Source: JALHMI01 sp964598535 (lineage in GTDB: Bacteria > Planctomycetota > Planctomycetia > Pirellulales > PALSA-1355). Taken from it: a stretch of DNA of 64,000 nt. The notes under the pieces were generated by a model. That model had not been told where the DNA came from. It saw only the letters and a list, made by a program, of their open reading frames with translations, and made no database searches. The position numbers and the translations under genes were made by a program. This document shows positions 9,105 through 18,117 of the stretch, in pieces (within the stretch, counting starts at the first letter, position 1; the number at the start of each line of letters is the position of its first letter). Location of the stretch: positions 8,157-72,156 of the forward strand of contig CAZRCI010000026.1 of assembly GCA_964598535.1 (NCBI GenBank). Reading direction: 5' to 3'.

Positions 9105-9133
9105 CTTTGAGAATTGGACTCCCGCCCTATAAT
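9105..9133 (+). promoter_or_regulatory. Candidate sigma-70 promoter of dps
   Basis: A perfect -10 hexamer TATAAT lies at 9128-9133. CTTTGA (9105-9110) stands 17 bases upstream, and TTGAGA (9107-9112) would give a 15-base spacer. It would start a transcript about 130 bases before the dps ATG. The -10 is strong and the -35 is weak. Confidence 0.45.
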
Positions 9134-9270
9134 TGCGCAAGAGTAAAGGCCGTGAAATCGCGGCGCAGCATTTGCATCCTGAAAGTGTGGCCTAATAAGC
9201 CAGTCTTTAAGCCCTGCGGTGAATGCGATCCGCAATTCGAGTTCGATGACAAAATCGTAAGGAGAAATTC

Positions 9271-9864
9271 ATGCCGACGACAAAAGATGCGAGCCGCGCC
9301 ACGCCCATCATCGGCCAAAAGGCTCACGAAATCCAACAGTACGGCCACGTGGTTCAAATGCCGCTCGCGCTGGGCGAAAAAGAACGCCGCACGAGTTGCG
9401 AAAACCTGAACCAGGTGCTTGCCGATTCGATCACGCTCCGAGACATGTACAAAAAGCACCACTGGCAGGTCACGGGGCCCACGTTCCTCCAGTTGCACGA
9501 GTTGTTCGACAAGCATGCCGGCGAGCAGACGGCCTTGATCGATACGATTGCCGAACGGATTCAAACGCTCGGCGGCGTGGCGATCGCCATGGCGCCCGAC
9601 GTGGCCGAAACCACCTCGATTCCACGCCCGCCCAAGGGCCGCGAAGAAGCTCCGGTGCAGATCTCTCGGCTGCTTCAAGCCCATGAGATCATCTTGCTCG
9701 AAGCCCGCAGCATGGCCAAGCAGGCCGCCGATAGCGGCGATGACGGTACGAACGACGTGCTGGTGAGCGACGTCATTCGTCTGGGCGAAATGCAGGTGTG
9801 GTTCGTCTCGCAACACGTGGTCGACGTGCCGCTGGTTCACGCCGGTAATGGGCACACGACGTAG
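9271..9864 (+). CDS. dps: Dps/ferritin-like DNA protection protein
   Basis: A 197-residue four-helix protein. The Dps ferroxidase signature KKHHWQVTGPTFLQLHELFD followed by HAGEQTALIDTIAERI is at about 62-100. Dps dodecamers store iron with peroxide as oxidant and coat DNA under starvation or oxidative stress. The N-terminal ~35 residues form an extension rich in Lys/Gln and His, which could contribute to DNA binding. AAGGAG about 10 bases before the ATG is a strong ribosome site. A candidate promoter lies about 140 bases upstream. Confidence 0.93.
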   Translation: MPTTKDASRATPIIGQKAHEIQQYGHVVQMPLALGEKERRTSCENLNQVLADSITLRDMYKKHHWQVTGPTFLQLHELFDKHAGEQTALIDTIAERIQTLGGVAIAMAPDVAETTSIPRPPKGREEAPVQISRLLQAHEIILLEARSMAKQAADSGDDGTNDVLVSDVIRLGEMQVWFVSQHVVDVPLVHAGNGHTT

Positions 9865-9883
9865 CGAGCCCTGATATACACCA

Positions 9884-9942
9884 GAATGCCAGCCTGATGC
9901 GTGGCCACGAGTAGTAACCCCCGCTCGTGGCCACGTGCATTC
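9884..9942. terminator. Long inverted repeat downstream of dps
   Basis: A perfect 12-bp inverted repeat (9900-9911 with 9924-9935, core CGTGGCCACGAG) has a 12-base loop. An outer pairing GAATGC (9884-9889) with GCATTC (9937-9942) extends it. No T-run follows, so it is either a weak terminator, an mRNA 3' end stabiliser or an operator. It begins 20 bases after the dps stop. Confidence 0.45.
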
Positions 9943-10065
9943 TCGCGCGTGGCCGCTTGTCGGCGGCGAGCCTTGCACGGTACAACTCGCTTCGCGGCAG
10001 ATTGATTTTCAACCGCTTGCGGTTGCTGGCAGACGCGCTCATCCCAGGAGAGGTTCCACCGCGCC

Positions 10066-10407
10066 ATGACTGACCGAGAAATGACCGAGCCTCGACCGAC
10101 AAAGCTGGAAGTGCGCGACGGCAATAAACTCGCCATCGCCTGGAGCGACGGCGCGGTATGCGAAATTCCGTTTGGCGAACTGCGCAACGCATGCCCCTGC
10201 GCCAGCTGCCGCGAACAACGGAAAGCACCGCCCCAGCCAGTTGGAGGTCTGCAAGTCATCTCGCTGGCCGAGGCCCAGCCGCTTAAGATTCGGGCAATGA
10301 ACCCCGTGGGCAACTACGCCTACAACATCGAGTTCTCCGACGGCCACGACACGGGCATTTTTACCCTGGAGTTGTTGCGCTCGCTGGGCTCCGGACGCGG
10401 CGTCTGA
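10066..10407 (+). CDS. DUF971 domain protein
   Basis: A 113-residue protein covering the whole DUF971 (gamma-butyrobetaine hydroxylase N-terminal-like) domain. It shows an AIAWSDGAVCEIPFGELR strand pair, the CPCASCREQ cysteine cluster (about 45-53), and VGNYAYNIEFSDGHDTGIF. The cysteine cluster probably binds zinc or an iron-sulfur centre; members are linked to Fe-S or Mrp-type proteins in other genomes. The function is not established. It is transcribed alone, facing the DUF4340 gene. Confidence 0.85.
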   Translation: MTDREMTEPRPTKLEVRDGNKLAIAWSDGAVCEIPFGELRNACPCASCREQRKAPPQPVGGLQVISLAEAQPLKIRAMNPVGNYAYNIEFSDGHDTGIFTLELLRSLGSGRGV

Positions 10408-10479
10408 AAGGCGCGCGGAGGAAAACTCGCGCAAGCAAAACGTCCCGGCCCTGGGATCGTATTCCCCCCCCCGGGCTGG

Positions 10480-10505
10480 GGCGCTGTTCGTTGGCGCTGT
10501 TCGTT
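10480..10505. repeat. Tandem duplication of 13 bp
   Basis: GGCGCTGTTCGTT occurs twice head to tail (10480-10492, 10493-10505), 28 bases beyond the stop of the minus-strand DUF4340 gene. Confidence 0.8.
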
Positions 10506-10533
10506 TCAGGCCGCGGAGCTTACGGGGCGCGCC

Positions 10534-12288
10534 TCACGGCACGGCCGGCGTGCCCAGGCCCTGGTTCAAGTCCTTGAGGTTGCCGACGTCGGTCGTGTCG
10601 ATCGCCTTGGCTTTGACTATGTCCTTGCGCGACAGGTGAATCTTCTTGTAGGTGTCGTCTGAAATGATGTAGTACCAGTCGGCAAAACGCTCGTTGAGCT
10701 GCTTGACCTTCTCTTGCCCCGACTTCACCTTCGAATCGTATTCATCCTGACGACGCTTGTTTTCCTTCTCAATGGCCAACCGCTCGGCTTCACTGGCTGT
10801 GGGCGCCTTTTCTTCGGTGGGCTGCTCGGTGTCGGCCGGCGTGGCTTCGCCTTCATTCGCAGGGTTCTCCGCCGTCTGACTGTCGCCAGATTCCTGGCCG
10901 GCGGTCTTTTCTTCCGGAACGGATTCTTCCTCCGCCGCGGGCTCGCTGGGCGTCTCTGCCGCCGCCGGCTCCTCGGCGGCTGGTTGTTCTTCGGCCGCCT
11001 TCTCTGTGGAGGGCTTCTCTTCGGCAGACTCTTCGCCTGGCAGCGGCTGCAACTCCGGCTTGGGAATCATGCTTTCGTCGAACTGCGCGGTGACAAACAG
11101 GTAGCGGCTGGGACCGGAATGTTCATCCTCGTCGCCGGGCTTTTTCTCATCGGCCGAGTCACCTTCAGCCGGCTTCTCGCCCTCGCGCGATTCGGCGAGG
11201 TTGCCAAACCGCAGGATATATTTCACGCCGTCTTTCGTGGCGGCCGTGACTTCGCCCTCGGAGGAATAGATCTGCACCGGCTCGCCCGGCGCGGCCGCTG
11301 GCACGAAGCCTCGCTGTTGCAGCGAGAGGAATGCCTCGCGATTCTTGGCAAATTCTTCGGTCGCTTTGAGATCCTGGCTCAAACCGCTTGGCTTCCGCTC
11401 GACATCGATGATTTTCAGGTCATCGAGCGCGGTCTTGAGGGCGTTGAGCTTGTCCGCGTCGAGTTCCTCGTTTTCGGTCAAGGTGACCGTCGTTGCCTGG
11501 CCGTCGGGGCTGAACTCCTTCATCTCGACGAGCGACCATGCGTTCTGGGCGTCGTCGTAGGCCAGATCGATCTCGCTCCGCTTGTTCAGCGCGAGGCCGA
11601 AATCTCCCTCGCGCGTGATGCCCGAGCGGGTGGAATAGTCGTTGATTCCCACCTCGCGCACGTCGAACGCGTTCAGTTGCAGCAGATCTTTTTCGATCCA
11701 GTCGCCAAACTTTGTCGAAAACTCGTTGGTGGTCACGGCCACGGAGTAAATCGCATCGCGGCCGGCTTCGCGCACATAGCGCAGGTTGGGCGAATCTTTG
11801 ACCGGCTTGCCGATGACTAGGTCGGCCAGGACTTTGTCGGCTCCGTTGCGCACCGTCACGCGAGTACCGACGCCGGTCTCGCCGACTTTCAGCTTTTGCG
11901 GATCGGGAGTGATCACGCCGTAGATCTTTTGATCGCCGGGCCGATCGCTCACGACGTTGAGGATTTTCAGGTCCATCAGCGCGATCGCCGCCTTGGCCAT
12001 GTGCTCTTTGGCGTCGGCCGGATAGTTATTATGCGAGGGAATCGACCACACGCCGTTTTGCTGCGCAACCTTGAAGTCCCGCAACGTGGCGTCCGACTCG
12101 TTAAAGGTCATGACTTCCAGGCTCTTGGCGGACAACGGATCGTTGAAATCCGGGAATAGCTTCGTGCCCACGCGCTCGGGCACGCTGGTGTTCGCAGGCG
12201 AGGGACGCCAAGGCTCCCAGGCCACGAGCAGGGCCATGCCGGCCACCAGCACGTAGATCAGCGTCTTCTTGGTTTCTTTGTCTTGCAT
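10534..12288 (-). CDS. DUF4340 membrane-anchored protein of a Gld-like ABC system
   Basis: A 584-residue protein with one N-terminal membrane helix (about 9-25, LIYVLVAGMALLVAW) and an outside domain of the DUF4340 type (about 50-380) with repeated beta-structure. This is followed by a long Glu/Ala/Pro-rich tract (about 395-500) and a short C-terminal domain containing the FADWYYIISDDTYKKI stretch. DUF4340 genes habitually follow GldG-type permease genes, as here, 72 bases after one. It is probably a structural or accessory part of that ABC complex. The Glu/Ala-rich segment is likely disordered. Confidence 0.8.
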   Translation of the reverse strand: MQDKETKKTLIYVLVAGMALLVAWEPWRPSPANTSVPERVGTKLFPDFNDPLSAKSLEVMTFNESDATLRDFKVAQQNGVWSIPSHNNYPADAKEHMAKAAIALMDLKILNVVSDRPGDQKIYGVITPDPQKLKVGETGVGTRVTVRNGADKVLADLVIGKPVKDSPNLRYVREAGRDAIYSVAVTTNEFSTKFGDWIEKDLLQLNAFDVREVGINDYSTRSGITREGDFGLALNKRSEIDLAYDDAQNAWSLVEMKEFSPDGQATTVTLTENEELDADKLNALKTALDDLKIIDVERKPSGLSQDLKATEEFAKNREAFLSLQQRGFVPAAAPGEPVQIYSSEGEVTAATKDGVKYILRFGNLAESREGEKPAEGDSADEKKPGDEDEHSGPSRYLFVTAQFDESMIPKPELQPLPGEESAEEKPSTEKAAEEQPAAEEPAAAETPSEPAAEEESVPEEKTAGQESGDSQTAENPANEGEATPADTEQPTEEKAPTASEAERLAIEKENKRRQDEYDSKVKSGQEKVKQLNERFADWYYIISDDTYKKIHLSRKDIVKAKAIDTTDVGNLKDLNQGLGTPAVP

Positions 12289-12360
12289 GGCTTACAGTCC
12301 TGATAACAAACGCCGCGGCGCTTAGGGCCGGCCGGCGAATTGAACGAGGGTTTTTCGGGA

Positions 12361-15219
12361 TTAACGCAGCCGGGCGCGCGAGACGCCTTCGCGCTCGCGA
12401 GCACGGCGATTGAAAAACACGATCAAACCGATAATCAGCGGCGGGATCGGAGGCAACAAAATGGCCCACAGCTTGGCTTCATCCTGTTCGGCGTGAACCT
12501 CGCGGTCGAGCTGGCGCTGGGCGCTTTTCAGAGCGTCGTCGCGCTCCTTACGCAGCGTTTCGAGCTTGACGTCCAGTTCGCGTTGTCCCTGCTGTTGAGC
12601 GGCCAGGATGTCAATCGCCGCCTGTTGTTGATTCACGCCTTCGCGATTGCGAAGCTTGTCGATCTTCGATTCGAATTCCTTCTGCGCCTTGAATTGGGCG
12701 TCTTCGAACTTCTTCTGGAAGTCTTCCCGGGCCTTGGACGCCTTGTCATACGCGGTGGCCGTGCGGTCGCGCAGCTTTTCCAGCGAGCGATGCAGCGGAC
12801 GACGCGTGCGGATCTCCACAAAGCGGCTGTCCTCGGCCAGCACGTCGAGCACATTCAGCACGAACGGCACGTTGTCGAACTGAAATTCGATCTCGTCGCT
12901 CGGGTCGGTGCCGCGCGAACGCAGCCGGAAAAACTCTCCAAACAGGCAGTCGATATCCGCCACCACGACCACGTTGATCTCGTCGTCCGTGGCCTGCGGC
13001 TTGGCGTCGCTCTCGGCGTTGGTTTTTTCGACGGACTTTTCACCCGCGTCCGATGCCGGGGCCTCGGCCTTTGTCTCCTCGGCCGAAGGGGTCTCGACCT
13101 GCGCTTCCTGATCGGACATCGGCACATTGATCGGCGGATGCCCACCGGGCAGGTTCTGCAACGCCTCGTCGGTCGAGATATCGTCCTTGGGCGCCTTGCC
13201 GCGAATCTGCGCAGCCAGGATGTACACGTCGCCGGTGCGCTTCTCCAGCAGCGGAATGTCGGGGTTCATCTGCGGCGGGCCCATGAAGCTCCGCTGCATG
13301 ATCTGGTCGGCCCGAATGGTGCCGGTCCGGCTGTTGGTGTTGAGCAAACGCTCGAACTTCATCGTCGAGGTGTTCAAGCCGCGAATGCTGCCGGGAAACA
13401 GCATGAGCACCTGCTGCAAGTCCTGCGTGATGGGGCTATCGAGATTGAACGGCTCCGTGGCGCCCGAGCCGGTGTCGATGAAGACCCACTCGTGCGGCAA
13501 GTTCGGCAGTTTGGGAAACGGGTTGTAGTCCTGCCAGATGACGATGTCCCCATCGAAATCAACGCCCAGCAGATTCCACAATTCACGAATGTCGCCCTTC
13601 GGTTGCGGCGGCTGTTGCTGCTGCATGAACGGATTGTTCGAGCCGGGAGGCATGCGCGGCGCCGCGGTCCCGGGAATCGCGGGGTTCAGGAGCGGAAACG
13701 GATCTTCGAAGATCGCCGTTCGCTGGCCGCTCTTCACCGCCGCGATGAAGTTCTTCATCTGTTCGGGCCCCAGCGACGAGGGCTGCACCGCCAGCAGCAC
13801 GTCGTACTTCTCGGTAATCGGGTTGGTCGCGTCAACCTGCACCACCTCGTACTGTTTTTCGAGCTCCTGGATGATTTGCTGGTTCTGACCCGGCGACATC
13901 GTTTGCATGTCGAACGTCGCATAGAGTTGGGCGTCCGTTTGCAGAACACCTACCTTCTTGCGGGCTTCCTGGCTCACCGTGGCAATCGAACGCACGAGTT
14001 CGTACTCGACGGGAATGCCCCGGTCGAGGAACGGCAGCACGATTTTGTCCAGGCCGCTGATGATTGCCAGCCCCATGAAGATCTCATCGCGAGTGAAGGT
14101 GCCGCGGGCGCGGCCTTCGACCGGCACCGGAACGATCCCGAACTGCTGTTCGGCGATCGTGGCTTCTTCGCTAAAGGGTTCGACCTCGTGCCCGACCACG
14201 CGAATCTTGTCGCCGCCGAGGGCCTGGATTTCGCGCAGCGTCGAGAGCAGGTTCAGCCGCGTCTGTACATAGGTTTCCGGCACCGTCGGGCTGACGAAGT
14301 ATTCGATCACCACCGGATGTTCGGGCTTGAGGTTTTTAATCAGCTCGCGTGTTTCCGGCGAGAGTGAATTCAGGCCCTCGGTCGTCACGTCGGCGCGAAG
14401 CGAATCGTGGCGCGTGAGGAAGATGTTCAGACACACGACCACTAGGGCCAGCGCTCCGAACCTCGTCAGATAGTGCAGTATGGTCTTGTTGCCCTCGGCG
14501 CCGCCACGCCAATGCCGGCGTCCGATGAGCACCACGGACAGATACAGCATGACGGCCACGATCGCGAAGAAGTAGCCCACGCTGGCAAAGCTGATCACGC
14601 CGCTGGCGAAATCGCCAAACTGCTCGCTGATGCTGAATTGCTTGAGCGGCCGCAAGACGGGCCAATCGGGAATCGATTCGGCAAACGCCAGCGGGGCGTT
14701 GAACAGCGCGCCCAGGATGAAGCCGACCGTGAGATTGCTCGTCAAGAACGACGCGACCATGCCGATCGAAAGCATCGCCAGGCCAACGATCCAGTAGCCG
14801 AAATAGGTCCCCATCAGCAAGCCGCCGTCGGGCCAGCCAAGGCTCAATAGCACGAGCCAATTGGAAACCAGCGAGAATGCCAGCGAGACGCTGTAAATCG
14901 CCACCGCCGCGAGGTACTTTCCGAGCACGACGTCGAAGTCCGCGGCCGGAATCGTGAGCAGCAGCTCGTCGGTTCCCTGCCGGCGTTCTTCCGACCACAC
15001 GCTCATTGTAATCGCCGGAATGAATACCAGCAGGATGTACGGCAGGTACTTGTTCAATTGGTTGAGGTTCGCCAGGTTCGCGTTGAAGAACTCGTTGGGC
15101 CAGAAGGCGGCGAACGAGCTCAGCAGCACGAACACACAGATGAAGACGTAACCCGTCGGATTACTGAAATAGCTGATGAAGTTCCGGCGGAAGATGGCGC
15201 CGATCACGTGCAAATTCAT
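12361..15219 (-). CDS. Fused ABC-2 permease and GldG-type auxiliary protein
   Basis: A 952-residue fusion. Residues ~1-245 form a six-helix ABC-2 permease (GldF-like) with VWSEERRQGTDELLLTIPA. Further helices lead to a GldG-like ABC_transp_aux domain (about 285-620) with LRADVTTEGLNSLS and FLDRGIPVEYELVRSI. An acidic Ala/Glu linker, a charged coiled coil (about 840-930) and a C-terminal membrane helix (LLPPIPPLIIGLIVFF) before a basic tail complete it. In Bacteroidetes, GldF and GldG are separate and required for gliding; fused forms are widespread elsewhere with unknown substrate. I start at ATG 15219, since family similarity begins there; a TTG at 15270 adds 17 residues. Confidence 0.85.
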   Translation of the reverse strand: MNLHVIGAIFRRNFISYFSNPTGYVFICVFVLLSSFAAFWPNEFFNANLANLNQLNKYLPYILLVFIPAITMSVWSEERRQGTDELLLTIPAADFDVVLGKYLAAVAIYSVSLAFSLVSNWLVLLSLGWPDGGLLMGTYFGYWIVGLAMLSIGMVASFLTSNLTVGFILGALFNAPLAFAESIPDWPVLRPLKQFSISEQFGDFASGVISFASVGYFFAIVAVMLYLSVVLIGRRHWRGGAEGNKTILHYLTRFGALALVVVCLNIFLTRHDSLRADVTTEGLNSLSPETRELIKNLKPEHPVVIEYFVSPTVPETYVQTRLNLLSTLREIQALGGDKIRVVGHEVEPFSEEATIAEQQFGIVPVPVEGRARGTFTRDEIFMGLAIISGLDKIVLPFLDRGIPVEYELVRSIATVSQEARKKVGVLQTDAQLYATFDMQTMSPGQNQQIIQELEKQYEVVQVDATNPITEKYDVLLAVQPSSLGPEQMKNFIAAVKSGQRTAIFEDPFPLLNPAIPGTAAPRMPPGSNNPFMQQQQPPQPKGDIRELWNLLGVDFDGDIVIWQDYNPFPKLPNLPHEWVFIDTGSGATEPFNLDSPITQDLQQVLMLFPGSIRGLNTSTMKFERLLNTNSRTGTIRADQIMQRSFMGPPQMNPDIPLLEKRTGDVYILAAQIRGKAPKDDISTDEALQNLPGGHPPINVPMSDQEAQVETPSAEETKAEAPASDAGEKSVEKTNAESDAKPQATDDEINVVVVADIDCLFGEFFRLRSRGTDPSDEIEFQFDNVPFVLNVLDVLAEDSRFVEIRTRRPLHRSLEKLRDRTATAYDKASKAREDFQKKFEDAQFKAQKEFESKIDKLRNREGVNQQQAAIDILAAQQQGQRELDVKLETLRKERDDALKSAQRQLDREVHAEQDEAKLWAILLPPIPPLIIGLIVFFNRRAREREGVSRARLR

Positions 15220-15328
15220 AGCTAGTTGTTCCGCTTGGTTCCTGGTGGGGGAATATTTCGTCGTTGGCAAAAAGTCGGTCTGTCGCGGAGCTTGCGCCGG
15301 GCGCGACCGGAATTTCGCCAGGGTTGGT

Positions 15329-16072
15329 TTAGTGTGCCGTTAGTTCGTGGAACCGCTGGTCCAGTGAAACGCCCGACTCGGTCAGGCCGCCCACGGGGCC
15401 ATCGTAGACCAGCCGCCCTTCGTTGATGAAGATCACCCGGCTGGCGATCGCTTCGACCTCTTGCAGAATGTGGGTCGAGAGCAAGATCGTTTTGTTCTGC
15501 CCCAGCGTGCGGATCGTGTTCCGCACGTCGCGAATCTGATTCGGGTCAAGGCCCGCCGTCGGTTCGTCCAGGATCAGCACATCGGGCTCATGGAGCAGCG
15601 CCTGCGCCATGCCCACACGCTGACGGTAGCCCTTGGAGAGCTTGCCGATGGCCTTGCCGATCACCGAGCTCAGGTCGCAAAGCTGCACCACGGCGTCGAT
15701 CCGCTGCCGTTTGCGTTGGGCCGTCATTCCCCGCGCGTCGGCGAAAAATTCCAGCAGAGTTCGCGGCGTCATGTCCGGATATAGCGGGCCGTTTTCGGGC
15801 AGATAGCCCAGCCGCGCCGAACCGGCCAGCCGGTCGATGGTCATATCGTGACCGGCAATTCGGGCGATGCCTCGGCTGGGAGCCAGGTAGCCTGTGAGGA
15901 GCTTCATCGTGGTGCTCTTGCCGGCGCCGTTGGGGCCGAGAAAGGCCACCACCTGACCCTGGGGAATGCTGAAAGAAACGTCTTCGATGGCGGCGAAATC
16001 GCCATAGTATTTGGCCAGTCCCGCGGCCTCGATCATGGCCGGCCCGTTACTGTTCGAAGGCTGTTCGCTCAT
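15329..16072 (-). CDS. ABC transporter ATP-binding protein (GldA-like)
   Basis: A 247-residue ATPase. Walker A is GPNGAGKST (about 48-56), the ABC signature LSKGYRQR (about 143-150), Walker B VLILDEPT, and the switch histidine is in LLSTHILQEVE. It supplies ATP hydrolysis for the fused permease-GldG gene that follows 110 bases later on the same strand. Together with the DUF4340 gene it forms a three-gene unit. The closest functional analogue is the GldAFG transporter. Confidence 0.92.
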   Translation of the reverse strand: MSEQPSNSNGPAMIEAAGLAKYYGDFAAIEDVSFSIPQGQVVAFLGPNGAGKSTTMKLLTGYLAPSRGIARIAGHDMTIDRLAGSARLGYLPENGPLYPDMTPRTLLEFFADARGMTAQRKRQRIDAVVQLCDLSSVIGKAIGKLSKGYRQRVGMAQALLHEPDVLILDEPTAGLDPNQIRDVRNTIRTLGQNKTILLSTHILQEVEAIASRVIFINEGRLVYDGPVGGLTESGVSLDQRFHELTAH

Positions 16073-16422
16073 CAGTTAATTCACTCCGACGTACACAGTC
16101 TTGGAAAACGAACCGAGCCGCTTGCCGCCAAAACGGAAACCCATGCCCCGCAACAAATCGAGCGGTGAGGGCGGGCAAATTCCGGCGGCCCCTCCAAATT
16201 GGGGGCGGCGACGGCTTGCCAAAGCGCTCTAGAAGGTACTACGAACGTAGCTTCCCTGTCCAGACTACGCTGCCGGCAAGAGGATGGATCGAGGAACCAG
16301 AATTTTTTATCCCTCGATCGCGAATCGAATAACCGAGTCGCACGGATTCCAGCGGGGGAGCCGCCCTTGCCGAGTGAGGCTGCGAGTTTTGCGCCTTCTG
16401 GCCGGCGCCGCCCAAGGCTCGT
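16073..16422. other. Intergenic region between nadB end and ABC operon start
   Basis: 350 bases without a supportable gene. It should contain the promoter of the minus-strand ABC operon. I see no clear consensus hexamers or strong hairpin. Confidence 0.5.
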
Positions 16423-18033
16423 TTAGCGTTCGACGCGACGAAAGGCGATCCGCCGCCGCCACTGCCCATCGTCCGTTTCCGGGAAATCGGTGCGAAAATG
16501 AACCCCCCGGGTTTCTTCGCGAAGGGTTGCCGCTTCGATCACGATCCGGGCCACCGTGAGCATGTTTTGTAGTTCCCAGCCGTGGACGTCCTGAAACTGG
16601 CGGGCAAGCACGTACTCGCACCAGCGGTCGACGTTTTCGGCCGCCTCGACCAACGACTCCAGGCTGCGTCGCACGCCCGCGCCTCGCCACACGACGCTCT
16701 TGAGCGAGTTGCGGATGTCGGCCAGATCCAACGGATCGACTCCGTCCGCCAGCCGCGGGTTCGAGAGCGGCGCGGCGCGAAAATCATCCGGCAGGGCGGC
16801 CGCTTCCAATGCCGCGTTCTCACCCGCATAGGCTCCAAACACGAGCCCTTCGAGCAAGCTGTTCGAGGCCAGGCGGTTCGCGCCGTGCAGGCCGCTCGAG
16901 GTGCATTCGCCCGCGGCCCAGAGCCCGGGCAGCGTGGTGCGCCCGGCAAGATCGACGGTCACGCCGCCGATCATGTAGTGCGCGCCGGGGCGAACGGGGA
17001 TCCAATCGCGCGTAATGTCGAGGGCGAATTCCGCGCAGGTGGCCGCGATGCCGGGAAATCGCGACCGGACCAAGGCCGGATCGAGATGCGTCACGTCCAG
17101 GTAGACGTTCGGATGCCGGGTGCGTTCCATTTGCGTGACGATGGCCCGGCTCACGACGTCGCGCGGCGCGAGCTCGCCACGCTCGTCGTACTCCGGCATG
17201 AAGCGATAGCCGCTGCGATCCACCAGCCGCGCGCCCTCGCCCCGCATCGCCTCGGTGATCAGGCTCCGGCTGCTGCCGGCAATGTAAAGCACCGTGGGAT
17301 GAAACTGCATGAACTCCATGTCGCGCAGCTCGGCGCCCGCCCGATAGGCGATGGCCAGGCCGTCGCCGGTGGCCACCTCGGGGTTCGTGGTTTCGCGATA
17401 GATTTGACCCGTGCCGCCGGTGCAAAGAATCGTTTGCTTACCCCAGACGAGCGTTTGCCCGGCTGTTTCGCTCCAAACGAGCGCGCCGCGGCAACGTTCT
17501 TCATAGGTCAGCAGATCGAGGGTAAAGGCGTTTTCCCAGACATCCACGTTCGGCCGGGAGAGCGTGTGGTCGATCACCGCCCGCATGACTTCTTTGCCCG
17601 TGGCGTCGCCGAGCGCGTGAACGATGCGGTGATGGCTGTGGCCACCTTCGCGCCCCAGCGCCAGCTCGCCGGCGACCTGATCGAAGTTCGTGCCCCACTC
17701 GATCAATTCATTGATGCGCGCCGGGGCCTCGCGGACGACGAATTCCACCACCGCCGGGTCGCACAAATTGCCACCGGCCTTGAGCGTGTCGGCGATGTGG
17801 TCTTCGAAGCGGTCTTCAGGATCGAGCACGCCGGCGATCCCGCCCTGGGCGTAGTTGCTGTTCGATTGCCGCAGGCTGCCCTTGGTGATGACCAGCACCG
17901 ATTGCGACTCGGGCACCGCGAGCGCCGCTCGCAGGCCGGCCAGGCCGCCGCCGATGATAATCACGTCGGCAAAACGGTGGGGCAGATGCTTGGGATGAAA
18001 TGCCGTCAGGTATCGGCTAGTTCGCTCGAGCAT
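16423..18033 (-). CDS. nadB: L-aspartate oxidase
   Basis: A 536-residue flavoprotein. The FAD-binding GGGLAGLRAAL is at about 29-39, SNYAQGGIAGVL at about 60-71, the flavin histidine region is HSHHRIVHALGDATG, and EFMQFHPT and GECTSSGLHGANRLASNSLLEGLVFG follow. These are the blocks of NadB and the related fumarate reductase/succinate dehydrogenase flavoproteins. The soluble form, without iron-sulfur or membrane subunits nearby, fits NadB. It oxidises aspartate to iminoaspartate in NAD synthesis; nadA and nadC are not in the window. I chose ATG 18033; a GTG at 18057 is possible. Confidence 0.93.
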   Translation of the reverse strand: MLERTSRYLTAFHPKHLPHRFADVIIIGGGLAGLRAALAVPESQSVLVITKGSLRQSNSNYAQGGIAGVLDPEDRFEDHIADTLKAGGNLCDPAVVEFVVREAPARINELIEWGTNFDQVAGELALGREGGHSHHRIVHALGDATGKEVMRAVIDHTLSRPNVDVWENAFTLDLLTYEERCRGALVWSETAGQTLVWGKQTILCTGGTGQIYRETTNPEVATGDGLAIAYRAGAELRDMEFMQFHPTVLYIAGSSRSLITEAMRGEGARLVDRSGYRFMPEYDERGELAPRDVVSRAIVTQMERTRHPNVYLDVTHLDPALVRSRFPGIAATCAEFALDITRDWIPVRPGAHYMIGGVTVDLAGRTTLPGLWAAGECTSSGLHGANRLASNSLLEGLVFGAYAGENAALEAAALPDDFRAAPLSNPRLADGVDPLDLADIRNSLKSVVWRGAGVRRSLESLVEAAENVDRWCEYVLARQFQDVHGWELQNMLTVARIVIEAATLREETRGVHFRTDFPETDDGQWRRRIAFRRVER

Positions 18034-18117
18034 TCTTGATTGGGATGGAAGGTCCACGGGGATTGGCCGTCGACGTTGCCTCCGGGGGGGGCAGGGACTA
18101 AAAAAACCGCAGGGACG

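Noticed and set aside
12340..14367. 675-codon open frame on the plus strand
   Set aside because: It is antisense to the permease-GldG fusion. The product is Arg/His/Leu-rich without domains, as expected for the opposite strand of a GC-rich gene.
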